DNA of 64,000 nt from Terfezia claveryi (GCA_015179025.1 WHUX01000095.1:62001-126000); one strand, 5' to 3'. Positions 1 to 12,548 are shown, counted from the first letter of the stretch. Numbers and translations are program-made. The notes: generated from the letters alone by a model not told the origin.

Positions 1-1491
1 ATAGCCCACCATAAGTTCTGTTTTTCAGCATAGCTGCTGCGGAATCCCCATCTCCATTACCCCCATAGCCATACCTGTTCCTATAGTGCCCTGCGGCCGC
101 CGCAATTGAGGTAAGACGAATTCGCCATGGCTCAAGCGTGGGTGCCCCATCCTGTAGCCCTGTGAACACAGTTTGCGATGTTGAGAGAGTGATCAAAGCA
201 TCTTTCCATGTTTCGTAAGTGCGGTTCTGGAAGTGAGCATGGTAAGTCAGATGTGCTGTAACTTTACCAGTCTTAGGATTTGCAATATCTGTCACAGAGT
301 CGGCATCACCTGAGGAGGATATCACGATATCATAACGGGAGGCCCAGCCCGCATCAGATACCGCTATTGGGCTATTAGCCCTGTGCATATTTATGCCACT
401 TAGTTTACATTGGAGTTTTGGCAGCACTCACTGTACTTTAATTCCAATTCACCCTCAGCGTCACACGATACCTTTCTCGAATCCTCCCCGTCATCATTTT
501 CCTCCCTATCGATCCATACCCTGACACGATACCATTTCTCCGGTGCTTTTACATCCTTATCCACCTTCCCTTCTTCCCTCAGCCTTTCACGTTCTTCTTC
601 TTTCTTCCGAATTCTTTCCTCCCTAACTTTCAGCTTCTTCAGTAACACCCTAGCTGATAATTTTTTCTTTTCTTTCTCTAATTTTGCCAAATTTTTCTCC
701 CGTACTTCAAGCTCCACCGCGCAGTTCGCCTTCTGAGCCATGAGGCCAGAACGCCGTACAGAGTAAGTGTTCAGGAATTGCTCAACAGCAACTGTAGAGC
801 GGTCTCCCAACGACCCCTTGGATAACTCTTTATCGGTCAAAGTAGTACCCCATCTGTCAAGATAGGCAAGTTGTTTCTCACAGGATGCTGCGTTCTCTCT
901 ACGATCCTTAATCTTCGACTTCAGATCCTGAATCTTTCCACTCAGTTCCTTCAGAGTAGGAGTGTCATTATCAGATACCGTGGGTTCCTCCTCAACTTCG
1001 TCATTATCGCTATCCGGTTCCCACGAAATAACCTTGTCCTTCCCACCACCCTCCTCCGCTCCTCCAGGGGCAGGTGGCTTCACGAGATCTACTGTCATAT
1101 CCGCAATGAGCAAGATTTTTCCCCCTGTTAGGCGACCGGAAACCTTGATGCTGTTCTCATCCGCCCTTGGGGTCAGCTGGTGAAGGATAATTTCATTTCG
1201 GCCAGGCTATCAAGAATGATAGTCCAAAGTTAGCCTAATTCGCCTTGATTATCTTTATGATATTCCGAAAATTTACCCGCCTCTCACCAAGCGCCCTGCA
1301 AGCAACCTAGATAGAATCTGGGGTTTATCATGTAAGTCACACACCTTTAAGATAATTCCTTTGATGTTCCTGACTACAGTGGCACGAGCTGGGTAGATAG
1401 TCACAGAACTAGTGGGCAGCTGAGGCAGACTGAATTGTTGACGGTGTAAATGCGGAGCTGTGCTATCCCGTTCGGAGAGTGTTGCAGTCAT
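1..1491 (-). CDS. DUF4140/DUF4139 (mucoidy inhibitor MuiA-like) protein, 3' end beyond the window
   Basis: Three exons are visible on the minus strand: 1491-1345, 1206-432 and 363 to beyond base 1. The introns are 1344-1207 (GTGTGT...TAG) and 431-364 (GTGAGT...TAG). Joining them gives one open frame. Exon 1 starts at an ATG (MTATLSERDS) and contains SVTIYPARATVV, the start of the N-terminal DUF4140 domain. This continues across the first splice as IILK-PGRNEIILHQL. A charged coiled-coil linker follows, rich in K/E between about residues 105 and 280. Exon 3 opens the DUF4139 beta domain (ASRYDIVIS, then LTYHAHFQNRTYETW and DALITLSTS). Fungal proteins with this architecture exist, but I know of no established biochemical role. 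The gene is truncated by the window edge, not by mutation. Family assignment is secure; function is not. Confidence 0.85.
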
Positions 1492-2101
1492 CCTGCAGCT
1501 GGTTGGGGGAATTTAAATGTAGAGAAAGCAGTCAGGTATCCAGGTATCAATGTATCAAGTAGAACCAGCCTAGGCATGTGGGAATGCTCGATGATTTAAA
1601 CCTTCAACTTACAAACTGCAGAAGGAAACAAATGGGCCACCTTAGTTGAATTACTCAGTTAAAGTCAGGTTTCACCCAAGGTGAGGCTGTATAGGTATGC
1701 CATCCAATATAAGCTCAAAGTTGGTTTAGCTGAACTGTCGTCAAATTGAGCTGTCAGCTTGGCATTATGGAAATTACTCATCTTGATAATGGAGAAGATC
1801 GACAGGATGCAGGTGAATTGAACTAGTTCTGTGTAACAACCAAGCCATCAAGTTCGGTACCACCGTCCGTACCACCACCTCTCTCTGCAGTGTTATGTTG
1901 ACAGCTTGTTGACAATGGGAGTAACGAGAGTAGGTACCTTGGTGGGAGTAACTAGAGTAGGTACCTTGGTACTCTAAAAAAAAAATATATGAATATTAAA
2001 GTCATTTCGCACAGTCGACGTGGTGACACAACAACTAGACCAAGTAGGACTTATTGATTGAGATAGGTTGCATGATATTCAGGATTCTGGGGTTCAACCT
2101 A
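1492..2101. other. Intergenic spacer upstream of the DUF4139 gene
   Basis: No open frame with coding character is visible. The stretch presumably holds the promoter of the minus-strand gene ending at 1491. It contains one 27-bp tandem duplication (separate entry) and ends at the TA dinucleotide that flanks a decayed transposon. Confidence 0.6.
1917..1970. repeat. 27-bp tandem duplication
   Basis: Two head-to-tail 27-bp units, 1917-1943 and 1944-1970, begin GGGAGTAAC and end GGTACCTTGGT. They differ at a single base (C or T at unit position 10). This is a recent local duplication in non-coding DNA; no function is implied. Confidence 0.85.
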
Positions 2102-2677
2102 CAGTCAACCCTTGCTAAACCAGACTGCTAAATCCCTAGGATCCCGTCCGGTTAACAAATTTTGCGGGCGGAGCAACAAACACGAGCAGATCAAAGGAAA
2201 GAAGCATATTGGAAGGCACAGACATAATTCTATAGTTAATAAGTAAGATCTATAACGTTTTGACAGTGTAAGGAGGTCGCTGATAATATTATAGGATGGG
2301 TGTTAAGCGGGCTTTCTCTCTGTGGGAGAAATATGAGATCTGTCAACTGCTTTTTCCGAAGCATGTCTGTTTCTGCTCTTGCTTCTCCGCACACTCCAAC
2401 TCAACTCTCCATTCAAGACTTGGTTGATACTATTGGTCACTCACAAGAAGGACTTAAATATTATCAGCAGAAGCATAAGGTTCATGCATCACTTAAGGAC
2501 TTCTGGGTTCCAACTTCCTCTTCCTCAAATACCCCGTCCGGTTCTGCTAATTAATTTTCCATGTATATATTTTTTTTATTCTTGAGATTCGGTATAGCCA
2601 ATGAAATTTTGCGCTGTAGTTCCGTAATAGCAAGTTTTCCGGTTAAAGGCGTTCCGGTTTAGCAAGGTTGATGGCAG
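2102..2677. mobile_element. Decayed pogo/Tigger-like DNA transposon relic with TA flanks
   Basis: The left end reads CAGTCAACCCTTGCTAAACC and follows TA at 2100-2101. The right end, read inward from TA at 2678-2679, is CTGCCATCAACCTTGCTAAA. The ends are therefore imperfect inverted repeats sharing TTGCTAAACC. Further subterminal copies of the motif (GTCCGG, AATAGCAAG, TTCCGG) lie inside both ends. The ends resemble those of the intact-ended element at 47018-47721. The TA duplication and CAGT start fit the pogo/Tigger branch of Tc1-mariner. The body is only 576 bp and carries a short relic frame, so it is a non-autonomous or internally deleted copy. Confidence 0.7.
2273..2554 (+). pseudogene. 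Possible C-terminal transposase fragment inside the 2.1-2.7 kb element
   Basis: An open frame without a clear ATG start reads EVADNIIGWVLSGLSLC, then VNCFFRSMSVSALA, and ends ASLKDFWVPTSSSSN before a stop. Pogo/Tigger transposases commonly have a W...TI.NCF-like stretch and a short basic or hydrophobic tail after the DDE domain, which this faintly resembles. It sits next to the right terminal repeat, as the C-terminus of a plus-strand transposase would. The resemblance is weak and rests on recall of the family, so the assignment is mainly positional. Confidence 0.3.
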
Positions 2678-2679
2678 TA

Positions 2680-3195
2680 ACTAATTATTCTATAGTTAAC
2701 ATTTCTGGATTGAATAATTATGTCGATCACTAGTTAGTCTAATCTGTAAAATATGAAGGTTCGCATGCAAGCATGCATACTTTACGTATGTAGGTTTCAC
2801 TACCAAGGCCCCGCTTGCTCAGACGGCCTAGGCAGCGCAGCCATAAACTGACACGGGGTAATCTTTGTACAGTACTCCACGAGCTCCTACAAACGAAATA
2901 CAGAGCTTGTAAAAGTACCCAAATACTCTATATATATAGCCTCGTACAAACCAGTCTGTTGTCTATGAGGGGAGTTGTGAGGTCACGAACGCTACAAAAA
3001 TATTAACCTAGGTACGAGGCTACTATATATATCAGTTGTGTATGTGTCTGAATTCGAATCGCTATGTCAACCCCAGATATCTTTTATCAATATTTTTCGC
3101 ATGTATCTCTGGAGCTACATGTTAATCAGGCTACTTATGTAAGGAGGGGGTAGTTTAATGAGCTGAAGTACTCGCCTATGAACAGATAGTACGGA
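2680..3195. other. Intergenic spacer
   Basis: AT-rich sequence with short TATATA tracts around 2928 and 3022. I see no gene or RNA signal. Confidence 0.5.
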
Positions 3196-3197
3196 TA

Positions 3198-3310
3198 CCG
3201 GGAAAACTGGTGAATAAGACTCCTTGTCTGTATCTTTGCTCTTTCCTTTGACTTATTCTAGGTTTATGATTCAGATACAGACAAGGAGTCTTATTCACCA
3301 GTTTTCCCGG
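3198..3310. mobile_element. 113-bp foldback MITE with 38-bp perfect terminal inverted repeats and TA target duplication
   Basis: The left arm 3198-3235 begins CCGGGAAAACTGGTGAATAA and ends GTCTGTATCT. The right arm 3273-3310 is its exact reverse complement. Only 37 bp separate the arms. TA dinucleotides at 3196-3197 and 3311-3312 flank the unit and would be the target duplication. Perfect arms imply recent insertion or recent conversion. TA duplications are typical of Tc1-mariner relatives, but these ends do not match the pogo-like ends elsewhere in the window, so the mobilising family is unknown. Confidence 0.8.
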
Positions 3311-3929
3311 TAATAGGGCCCTTTTGTCTCAAACTCTATGGCCTTGTAGTAATCCCTCATTAGAATATCCCTGTAGAACAGAATGTTGATACTGAATTGC
3401 AGGGCTTGTGGCCGCAATCTTTCAAAGCAGATGAGCTTCAGGCCCTGTAACCTTGACTTGCATCTCTCGAGGAACTCGATTGCATTGGAAGCTCGATTCA
3501 GCCTGTTGGTTCCAGCTTCTTGGTCTGCACGTCGTAGGGCATACATTGGTATACGCCACTTTCAATTTAAACCCCACCAGCAAGCAAATAACCAAATCTC
3601 GCGTTTACCCCACTTTAGACTACTCCTTGCTGAAGGTTTTTTGGACAACACAGCATTTGGGTCTACTGATTTTGTCCCAACCAGTCCTCGAAGTTTGATA
3701 ATCTGGTTGGGAAAAGCCCCTCGTAGAGAGAATTTTGAGTCGAGATCTAGTACGGCTTGCAGGCAAAATGTAAATACATCTCCGAGCTCCGAACTGCTTC
3801 AACCAATGAGTGGTAAACTCACTCAACGAACTGTGACAGATACATCGATAACATTCCATTCAATTCATCTGGTTATAACGTAGGCCAGCTGAGAAGCTGA
3901 AAGGGTATGTCGAAATGCCGGTGCAATCT

Positions 3930-4136
3930 TCAAAGCCGTCGAAATTTGACTCTCATGCGCTTCAACGTGTACTCGTGTACTCTGGAGTAGGGATCGCCAT
4001 GACTGAACCAGTCAGACCCATCTTGCAAATTTTTCGGGGACAGTATCCAATCATTATCGTCATACCCTTTGATCCTGGGCGCTATCCTGGGATAAGTTAC
4101 ATCGATCCAGTCATCAGGGGTACAGGTTGCTTGGAA
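3930..4136 (-). pseudogene. Coding-like relic, unidentified
   Basis: On the minus strand an open segment reads CTPDDWIDVTYPRIAPRI, then GYDDNDWILSPKNLQDGSDW, then VHEYTLKRMRVKF, and stops at 3930-3932. Its composition is protein-like and unlike random frames. A second protein-like stretch upstream on the same strand (PLPTDIFLSIHNADWISD, about 4445-4325) ends in a stop codon. I could not connect the two with convincing splice sites. It may be the remains of a gene or an unsplit multi-exon gene. I do not recognise the family. Confidence 0.3.
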
Positions 4137-4940
4137 CTACGTTAAACAACCCTGAACCAAACATCCACCTCACAAGGGGAAAACCACGCTATAATTATTG
4201 ACTCTTGAGAGGTACCTCCGGATAGCTACATGGATGTGCAGATATTCCGCATATCACCCCTTCCCATGGATGACACAACCGCCGTGATTTTGCGGCCGGA
4301 GCATAGTGGGCCATGTTAACTGCTAATGTGGTCCTATTCGTCCTCCACAAACGTAGGTAAGGCCACCGGATCGCTGATCCAGTCGGCATTATGTATCGAC
4401 AGAAAAATGTCCGTGGGGAGGGGGCTTTCTCTATATTGCTCATTTGCAGGATTTCTTACACCTTCTACTCAACGCATGATCAGCATCATATCCATCTCCG
4501 ACCGAGGGCTTATGACCAACATATGAGATCCAAATTTGTTCGATACTGATCAGTAGCCACTCCCATCTGTCGAACTGTTCAACGCCTTGTCTTTTGCAAA
4601 ATTGATCAGTACATGCCGCCGCCTTAGAACCGAAATCTATAAGTGTGTGCTAGCATCAAATATTGTTAACGATCAGAATTTGCTAATGTTTTCCAAAGGT
4701 GGTCTATTTAGAGATTGTTTATTTACAACCTTTCCACCCACATATTGGGGCTCTACTCACGAGTCGGGACTATCTAAACAACTTCACTTCTGAAATCACG
4801 AAAAGGGTAGGAGAATCTCAGCACTCACTGGCATCTCTCACACAACAACGGTCTGATAATTTCTCCGACCTTACGAACGACGAGTCACGAGTCTCCCGAA
4901 AATAGTCCGCTCGAACAGAACTACTTTGGGGAATTTCCTC

Positions 4941-5966
4941 ATGTGTCAGTACGAACTATGGGTATATACTCGATGCCGCTCCAGCAGCCCTCCGGTCCCA
5001 GCACTCCCACCGTCATTCCCACAACAATATCTCTGCCTACCGCCAGATCAACTTGAAGCCCATTCCCCAACATATCCTGTATCCTCACTCGCTCACACAT
5101 GGCCACACACCGCTTATTACCGAGTCACTAAGTGCCTGCTTTCCCCGGTGTGTGCACCTCCGAGTTTCTCCTACTTAGCTCCTCCTCCCCCACCAAGCCC
5201 AAGGGTCATGAGGAAAGTCGCCGTGGTTCAGACTCCTCCTCCAGGGAACCTACAATCTCCTCAAACACAAGTAACCTCCCAAGAACCCTCTCAATCTGGG
5301 TCACCATTATCGGGTTCAACTCCCCAACCCGAATGTACTGAAACACCACCACCTCAAGGGCCCCTTATCACTTCCCATGGTGCAGTCCCGATCCGTATCC
5401 GGCATTCATACTGTCACACATGCTACGAGATCCTTCGTGAAACAATTGACGGAGACGGGGAACTGTGCTTTCCCATAGGATCTAACAACTGGCTCAGTCA
5501 TACTGGGAAAAGCACTGGCAGATGTTGGAGGATGGATGAGAGAGCTGCTCGAGGAGATGTAATCGTTGATCTCGATTATTCTACTGGCATTGATTGGGTC
5601 GTTGAGTTTGACCCGGCCTCAGTTGGCATATTCTGGACAGCAAGCTCTACAAGACCAACAACACCGCTTCCACAGTTTAAGCAAGATATGGCATCATTAC
5701 GTATCGACTCGCCGATCGTGCCTGTTAAATCAGAGCGAGAGCTAAGAGCACAGGAAACAGCTAGGGAGCTGGCGAGGGAGAGGGAGGCTATGAAGGAGAG
5801 AGCCGCCCAGCTTGCTCTACGGCACGCAATGAGCAAGGAGTTTGAAAAGAGAAAGGCCAGAATCGCGGCAGAAAACGTGAGAAAGCGGCGATGGAAAGGG
5901 TGGGAGGCGTGGGGCGTGCCGTATGTCATGCCTTCTCCAAGGGTGGCTCAGGCAGGGGCGTCATAA
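4941..5966 (+). CDS. Hypothetical protein with proline-rich N-terminus and charged C-terminal helix
   Basis: A single open frame of 341 codons runs from the first ATG at 4941 to the stop at 5964-5966. The N-terminal third is rich in P, S and T (for example APPPPPSPR). The middle has a small cysteine/histidine patch (HSYCHTCYEILRE) followed by an aromatic region (GIDWVVEFDP). The C-terminus from about residue 255 is a strongly charged helix (SERELRAQETARELAR) ending in basic RKRRWKGWEAWG. The start is uncertain: an intron in the proline-rich part is possible, since GT...TTAG pairs exist around 5079-5170. I do not recognise the family. The frame length and the composition of the C-terminal half argue for a real gene. 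Confidence 0.55.
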   Translation: MCQYELWVYTRCRSSSPPVPALPPSFPQQYLCLPPDQLEAHSPTYPVSSLAHTWPHTAYYRVTKCLLSPVCAPPSFSYLAPPPPPSPRVMRKVAVVQTPPPGNLQSPQTQVTSQEPSQSGSPLSGSTPQPECTETPPPQGPLITSHGAVPIRIRHSYCHTCYEILRETIDGDGELCFPIGSNNWLSHTGKSTGRCWRMDERAARGDVIVDLDYSTGIDWVVEFDPASVGIFWTASSTRPTTPLPQFKQDMASLRIDSPIVPVKSERELRAQETARELAREREAMKERAAQLALRHAMSKEFEKRKARIAAENVRKRRWKGWEAWGVPYVMPSPRVAQAGAS

Positions 5967-7347
5967 CTGGGTATACCTCTAAGGCAGAAGTAAGATTCGG
6001 CCAATATGTGTGCAAGGGTCCAGGTCCCGGACGATAAATATAAATTTCAATACACCGAGTTGGATGGTTGCTAGATGACTGACACGAAAGGGATAAAAAT
6101 GCGTCAGCTGTGTGACAAAGTGGCTTGGAGGTAGGTTTGTTTGCATGGATTGGCGGGGCTGGCAGAAATTTCATGCGACTGGGTTAACCGTTTCACATGC
6201 ACCGATCTACTGGGTTTTAAAAGTGCAGACGAAACGTGCTCATGGGGTGCTTACGTTAATTTATTACATTTCACTTTTCCATTCGTTTTTATTTGTTTTC
6301 TCCGACGTAGGCGTTATCACCGCTGGTTTTGGGTTTATGGATCAGGTGGTTTAGTTGCCTGATTGGCAGTGGGAAGGGCAGTCAGGGTTGGACTTGAAGG
6401 ACGCCCTTGGCTGGTCCAAGCATCGATTATATATTTCAGCGAGAATATTTGAAGAGAGAGCTTTATACATAGCGGTATCTCTTGGAGAGTTGGGAAAGGG
6501 GCTTTGATAGCTGCAGTAGGATAATAGAAGAATGATAATTAGTAAGTCAACTCGAGATAGGGAACACCACTCTCTTAAGCTAGTTCAGCATGCAATACTA
6601 CCGAGGTTTTAATTTATTAGTGGTTTCTCCTCGTGACTTACGCTAAATATCTGCAGGTACGAGCTATATGAAATTTCTATCAGCCAATCCATGCTATATA
6701 CGGTGCACTGGCTGTATGATATATGCCGAATCTTACTTTTGATACTCCAACTCTTCTCGTAGATGTCTGGATATATACAGGGGGAGATCAAAGGTGACGG
6801 ACCACCTTGTACTGTATAACACGAAAAGTGCTGGTTTTCGCAGACTTACATCACTTTTAATCTTATTAAAGAAAAAAGAAATATCATTTGGACTATTTTT
6901 CAAATGAGATAGTTGACGAAGCAATTCCATTAAGCGCAGGTTACAGTAACCTCTGCCGCATGACCTTAAGTCGAATCGGCATATAGACTTTTAAAAAAAA
7001 AAAAAGTACAGTAAACTGTATGTATGTAAGTTTAGCGTAACTTGGCACAAGTTATATGTACAAAATAAATTGGTTTAGGCATGGGAATACGTAGAGTAAG
7101 GTCTATTTATATGTTCAGATAGAGAACAGGTTATTGAGCCAGCTCATTGGGGATGGGGTTTAACGCCCTGAATTAGGGGTACTCTGATTTGTATGAGTGT
7201 TGCATATTGTAGAATTAAGGACAACTTTCAGGTTTGCTGGATAGTGAAGTTTGTGAATTGATCCTGCCTTCGGTCACGTGGTATGACAGCAAGGCAGTGC
7301 ACGTACGTGATTCCATATATATATAATATATTTTTGGTACTCATTAG

Positions 7348-7402
7348 TCATATTCGGCCCCAATGAGGGGACCATGATAAGCCATCCGGAAACCCGGGTG
7401 GA
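7348..7402 (-). repeat. Dispersed repeat tail (copy 1), retroposon-like
   Basis: About 55 bp match 50312-50365 at roughly 80 percent by eye. Both contain GGGGACCATGAT and CCGGAAACCCGGGTGGA. Read on the minus strand, each copy forms two consecutive short hairpins: CCCGGG facing CCGG, then GGTCCCC facing GGGGCC. Each is followed by AT-rich or poly(A) sequence. In the hairpin the two copies differ in a compensating way (GGGGCC versus GGGACC). That layout resembles the 3' end of a LINE or SINE. Confidence 0.5.
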
Positions 7403-10400
7403 TTTATCATGCACCCCTATCCTCCACTACCAAGGCCCAATTTATTGCAGGAACGTCTGACGAGCTTTTGGTATATTTATACACATAAACAATGCTACAC
7501 AACTACAAAGACCACAACTGACGTCTTCAGCATAGGGCAAGTATTGACTCTCATACCTCAGCTTTTTTCTTTGGAGAGCATAATAAAAGCTCGAGAAGGA
7601 GAGTCCGAAGCTGGGGTTTTGGCCCCCGCCAGCCAAGCCCAGACTTACCCTCGTCTCCGAGTAGCAGCCCGCCAGACTTTCTACTCCTTGAAGATACATA
7701 CCTAGGCAGGGAGAGGCCAACGGTGATGTCCCAAGGCTAGATGTAAATCACGCTCTCTTTTGAATTGTATGGGTCAATGGTGTAAAATAAATGGGTGTTC
7801 TCAAAGCATAATCCACGCCGGGTTGAAAAGACCTAGGGTCCTAAGTAACAAGAATTTTAACACAATCACAAATTATAGCGTGAATCACATGGTTAGCGTC
7901 CAGTCCAGTATTCAATTCCGCATAACTATAGCCCAGTACCTTGTCTGGCTGCTCTGATAACTGCAGGCTCGGGAGGGAGAGGATGAGAAGGAAAGTGTAG
8001 ATATAGAACAATATCTAGAAAAGGAATAAGAGGTCGAGAAAAAGAGGGCTGGAGAACGAAAATCAAGAAATCTCGAGGCTGAGACGACCATTCGAAGCTT
8101 CATCTATTCCGCCCTCTTGTGGGGTCATGACCTCTGGTCAGCTCAAGTGTGATCCGCTTACTTAAGTACCCTATACCGGCTGTCAACTGTCAATTCATGC
8201 CGGAAGGTTGATGAACAACGAGATTACGAGTTGGTATAGTCGACAAATTAGGCAATTGCTAGTAATCTGAAATTAATAAAGGTAGGTACTTAGAAATAGG
8301 CATTGCCTCACCCTAAGTACTAACAGAAGTGGAATGAGATTACCTGTGCTAAATGAAATGATGGCTCTTGTATACTAACTTAAGTATATATAGATCTTGT
8401 ATGGTTCTTCACAGACCAATAGCCATCTACAGTCAACCTAGAAAAGTACTGTACAGCAGGGTATTTACTCGCAGAAAGTCACCTGTTTGAACTTTCTAAT
8501 CATCACCTGGATCGGGGGCTGCGCCCCTGTCAAGAGGTAATGCTCTCCCAGGGCGAGCATGATATTCAAGTACGATTATGCGGGACGTTTGGAGCTAGTG
8601 GACTAAACTCAAAGTAAATTGAACGGTAATGATGAGATCTTGGCCAAATGTCTCCTATTACATCAAATATTCATCTTTCCCAACAGGGTGTTACCCTCAC
8701 AAGCTATCTTTGGACATATCAACATCACCTGTTCACTTGAATGTAACACTGCAGTCCAATGCAATAGGATAGATTCGGCTGTATGACCGGGACTGCCACT
8801 GGAATACATCCTTGGTGACACATTCGTTGGAGTCAGCCTCTGCCCGCTGTCAGCACCTTCCGCGAATTACATTTGACATCGTACGGCTAGCAGTGCTTAG
8901 ACTCGAACGATGATTTGTGATTTTTATAACTAATGTGAGAGCCCTCCACTCCTCTTAAACAAGAATCTAGATTTGACTAATGATGTTTCTTACTTAGACA
9001 GTCGCTCTACCATGGGCTTACCCTCTGTCTTTAAAAAAAAAAAGAAATTGGTGACCACAACCGACTAGATAGAAACACACGTCGGGCCACATAAATCGAT
9101 AGCACAACTCAAGAAAACTGCACCCCGGTGCGAGTATCAGGAGTGTGGGATGGGGGTGTATGAGATGGAAAAAGAGTGAACATGATTTGGGGCTTTCCTC
9201 AATAGCAATTTGGTCAAGGTTCTTTTGCAGTTATTTCCCCACTAAAAATAAAATAAAATAAACTAGCCCCTTTTCAATCATATCAACACACTACCCTCTG
9301 TCACTCCTGCTTTTTTTCCAGCTTGAGTAGTAATTTGTTTCCAAAAACGTTATGGTTGTCTGAGGTGGAGGTATTCTATGTCTTTAGGAAATCCCAGAGT
9401 GCTATGAGGAGGGTTTCTTTTTTTTTTTTTTTGGGTGGGAGGATGTTGACATGTCGTGGAGAGTCACTTTTGTGGTAGAAAAAGAACACCCCAGTGACTG
9501 ACTCTGTCCCCGTGCGGAGCATATACTATAGTGCCTCGCTCAAGTACTTTCTTGAGAGGTCTGGTTCCTATTACAGCTCCTATCTCTAGTAAGAATCTGA
9601 AAGATTTAACAGAGGGCGCCTTCCTCCTCCATTCCCTACAACTCTTCTTTCCAAAACACACACAGTATTGCATGGAGCAGTTGTCTCTCGTACCCAATGA
9701 AGAAACGATTTTCCGAATACCAAAATGCTCCATGACAATTTTTCGACCATTTACCTTTTGGAACGAAGGATTTGGATAGCCATCCCTGTGCAACAGACTT
9801 GTAATCACTTCAATTTTAGAAGCTTTTCCAAAGCCCATTCGCGCAATTTTATTTTCTTAAGCGCACAAATTCAAAGGAGGGGCTTCTACACTGAGTCAGA
9901 CTGGCACTGGCCACTTACGGACTGGAGGCGAGCGACCCTCTCACGATTTATCTCCAAATCCATTCGTCAGAAAGCGAACGATATATGCGCAGTTTCGCTA
10001 TTCTCCTCGCCACATGATAAGCCGGCCATCTGTCATATTTTCCCTAATAGCCATATTTTATTCCCATCTTCCTAGGGATATTACTAGGGAGACACTTGTA
10101 TTGACTGTCCTTCCTGCTTGTCTGGCTAGTATTGACAAAAATTCCCGTAACTACTTAAATTCTTCGTTGAAATAATGAAGTTCACTTAAATAACAATCAT
10201 GCTCTTACCCTCAACTCATATCTCAACCTTGGAACTAACAAGGTTCAAAGCTCCGTTAAGTGATACAACAATAAAAAAGAGAAAATGAAAAAAAAACATC
10301 AATCAGTTATCTTATCTATGTATGTACTTATTAATAATTTGAATTCGTAGGCTTCGGTAAAAAGCCCTTAAAGAGCGTAGTAAGATTGTAATCGTTGTTC

Positions 10401-10458
10401 CACCTACATAGGCATCTAGATAAACTCTTTTCTTAGTATTTCTATTATTCCTATAATA

Positions 10459-10492
10459 ATATATATATCTCTATATATATATATATATATAA
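10459..10492. repeat. AT microsatellite
   Basis: Near-uninterrupted AT dinucleotide repeats broken by a TCTC. Simple low-complexity DNA in a gene-poor spacer. Confidence 0.8.
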
Positions 10493-10819
10493 TAGGCGCC
10501 ACGTGGTGCCAACGTTCGACACATTAAACTTCCTCATACCCGGTAAAACTTCATGCATGAAATAAACATCGGAAGCTGAGTGTTCCAGCTCGGGATCCAA
10601 CCGTCCGGTGCATCTGAAGCTCTACATCTCCAGAGCCTACCACCAGTTCAATGAGGGTTAGAAATTACTTAGTTACAGTACTTCCATTTAATTATGGTGG
10701 CTTATTTGGGGCTTCTAAGCACATGCCTGCCGCAGGTATTATATCTAAGTATAGGAGATGGCTGGAGACAATAATACCCAGTGGTGGGAGGCATTATCGC
10801 ATCTACAACTTATAAAGGG

Positions 10820-10846
10820 AAAAAAAAAAAAAAAAAAAAAAAAAAA
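10820..10846. repeat. Poly(A) run of 27 bases
   Basis: An uninterrupted A tract follows AAAGGG and precedes TGGGCTCCCGGGAG. It could be the tail of a decayed retroposon, but no target duplication or conserved body could be recognised. Confidence 0.75.
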
Positions 10847-12548
10847 TGGGCTCCCGGGAGCGATCGACTTAGATCTTTTGCGTATTACGTATGTGTGCGC
10901 GCTATTTATACAGAACACGACAAGTACTCGCATAAATATTAGTCTAGCCTCGAGGGTAACCGTTGAATGCAGTTCTATTTACGGAAGTCCCTGCTCAGTG
11001 GATTTACTCTTCTTATGGATTCTATGTGGAGGCGCAGAGCGTTGACTGACGACTATGATGCATGCGTCCAATAGGAAGGGTACGGTACAAGATACAATTG
11101 GCAAAACCCTAATTAAGCATACCACTTTTTTCTTGAACGACTTGAACAATCCGAGTCATATGCCCGTCAGGTTCTGATGACAGCAGGAGTGAGAGGTACT
11201 GTACGTAAGCCAGACCGAAGGCTAAGAAGCTTGACTAGATCTTGAAAGTAGCTAAAATCTCACCGCCAGTCCACTATGCTGGTATGATTGGCGTTCAATG
11301 AGAATGATTGATGCAAAGGGTCCGGTACCCAGGTTTTTCCTGCCCATCTATGTACTTAATTACAGTGCATATCGCGGCGAGCACCCCAACACCCATTTTA
11401 ACATGCAGTTGGAACTCCATATTACATATGTACCACATACAACTACCTACATACATATGCACTCTAATCCAACAATAACCTTCCCGAATACCGGTATTCT
11501 CTAATATAGTGGGAGGAAGTAGTAATCCTCAGACGCCTACAGGTTCCACAATGTGAAACTGACTTCGAATTCTCACCTGGACTTCCATGCAAAGACGGTA
11601 TCGCCAGGCAACAACCCAATCGGAGTACTGCGATTTTGTGCGATTACGTTAAACCAACTGGGGTTTGATGTCCTACATGCCACAGTTTGAAACGGGGGGT
11701 ATCAGTTACCGGTAGTTAATTCAACATCAGAGTTCAGGGTTGTATGTAGCAGCGGCAGGGATTCGTGTTGAAGCAATCGATGGCGATAGGGATTGATCCT
11801 CACACATGTGCAACGAGTGAAAACCTCATAACTATACAACGGGCAAGAGTTCCAACCCTCAGAGATATCTCAATTGCTGAGGGGTGGACTCTGGTCTGAC
11901 CCTCAATTGGGTGGATCCACGCCCTGCTGCAGCTGGTTACTCAGTCCCCTTCTAACAAACCTGTTTTGCGTGCCGCCAACGCTGCGACTCGGAGCTGTCC
12001 CCACAAATGTCAATCACGCCTGCTTTGCTACCGCACCCCAAACCCTCCCCATTTAGGAAATGTGCTAACTGGGCGCCTGCACAAGCGACCAACGAGCTCG
12101 TGTTTGTCTCTCTCTGTGTGGCTGTGAACGCTCCACGATTAGGGATACTTGCCATTGTGTTACCTACATACCGGTAGCCTGGTTTGCATGACCCTTCCCC
12201 TATGGGTGTAACCCACAATGTCTCGCTGGTCGTTTCCGGAGCATACTGTGAAGCATTAACAAGTATATACTGTACATATGATATATATTTATATATATCC
12301 CATACGCGTGCCCCCATTCAGCCTGGGCCCATTCCCATTCATAAGTCTGCACATTTCTTTGTTCCTCTTACTGCCACTACTTCGCGCCCAGTCTTCCAGT
12401 CCACCAAGTCGCCAGATCGACTCCTTGACGCTAGACATTCGTTATTTCATCTTTGCAAAACTCAGCCCTGCCAGTTGGTCTTTTGTGCTCATACCCTCTG
12501 AGACAATTTCACCTTATCTATACTCCAATCTTTCTCCATTACACTGTG

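Noticed and set aside
11952..12317. Minus-strand open frame of 121 codons
   Set aside because: There are no domain, signal peptide or supporting splice signals, and its N-terminal part covers AT repeats.
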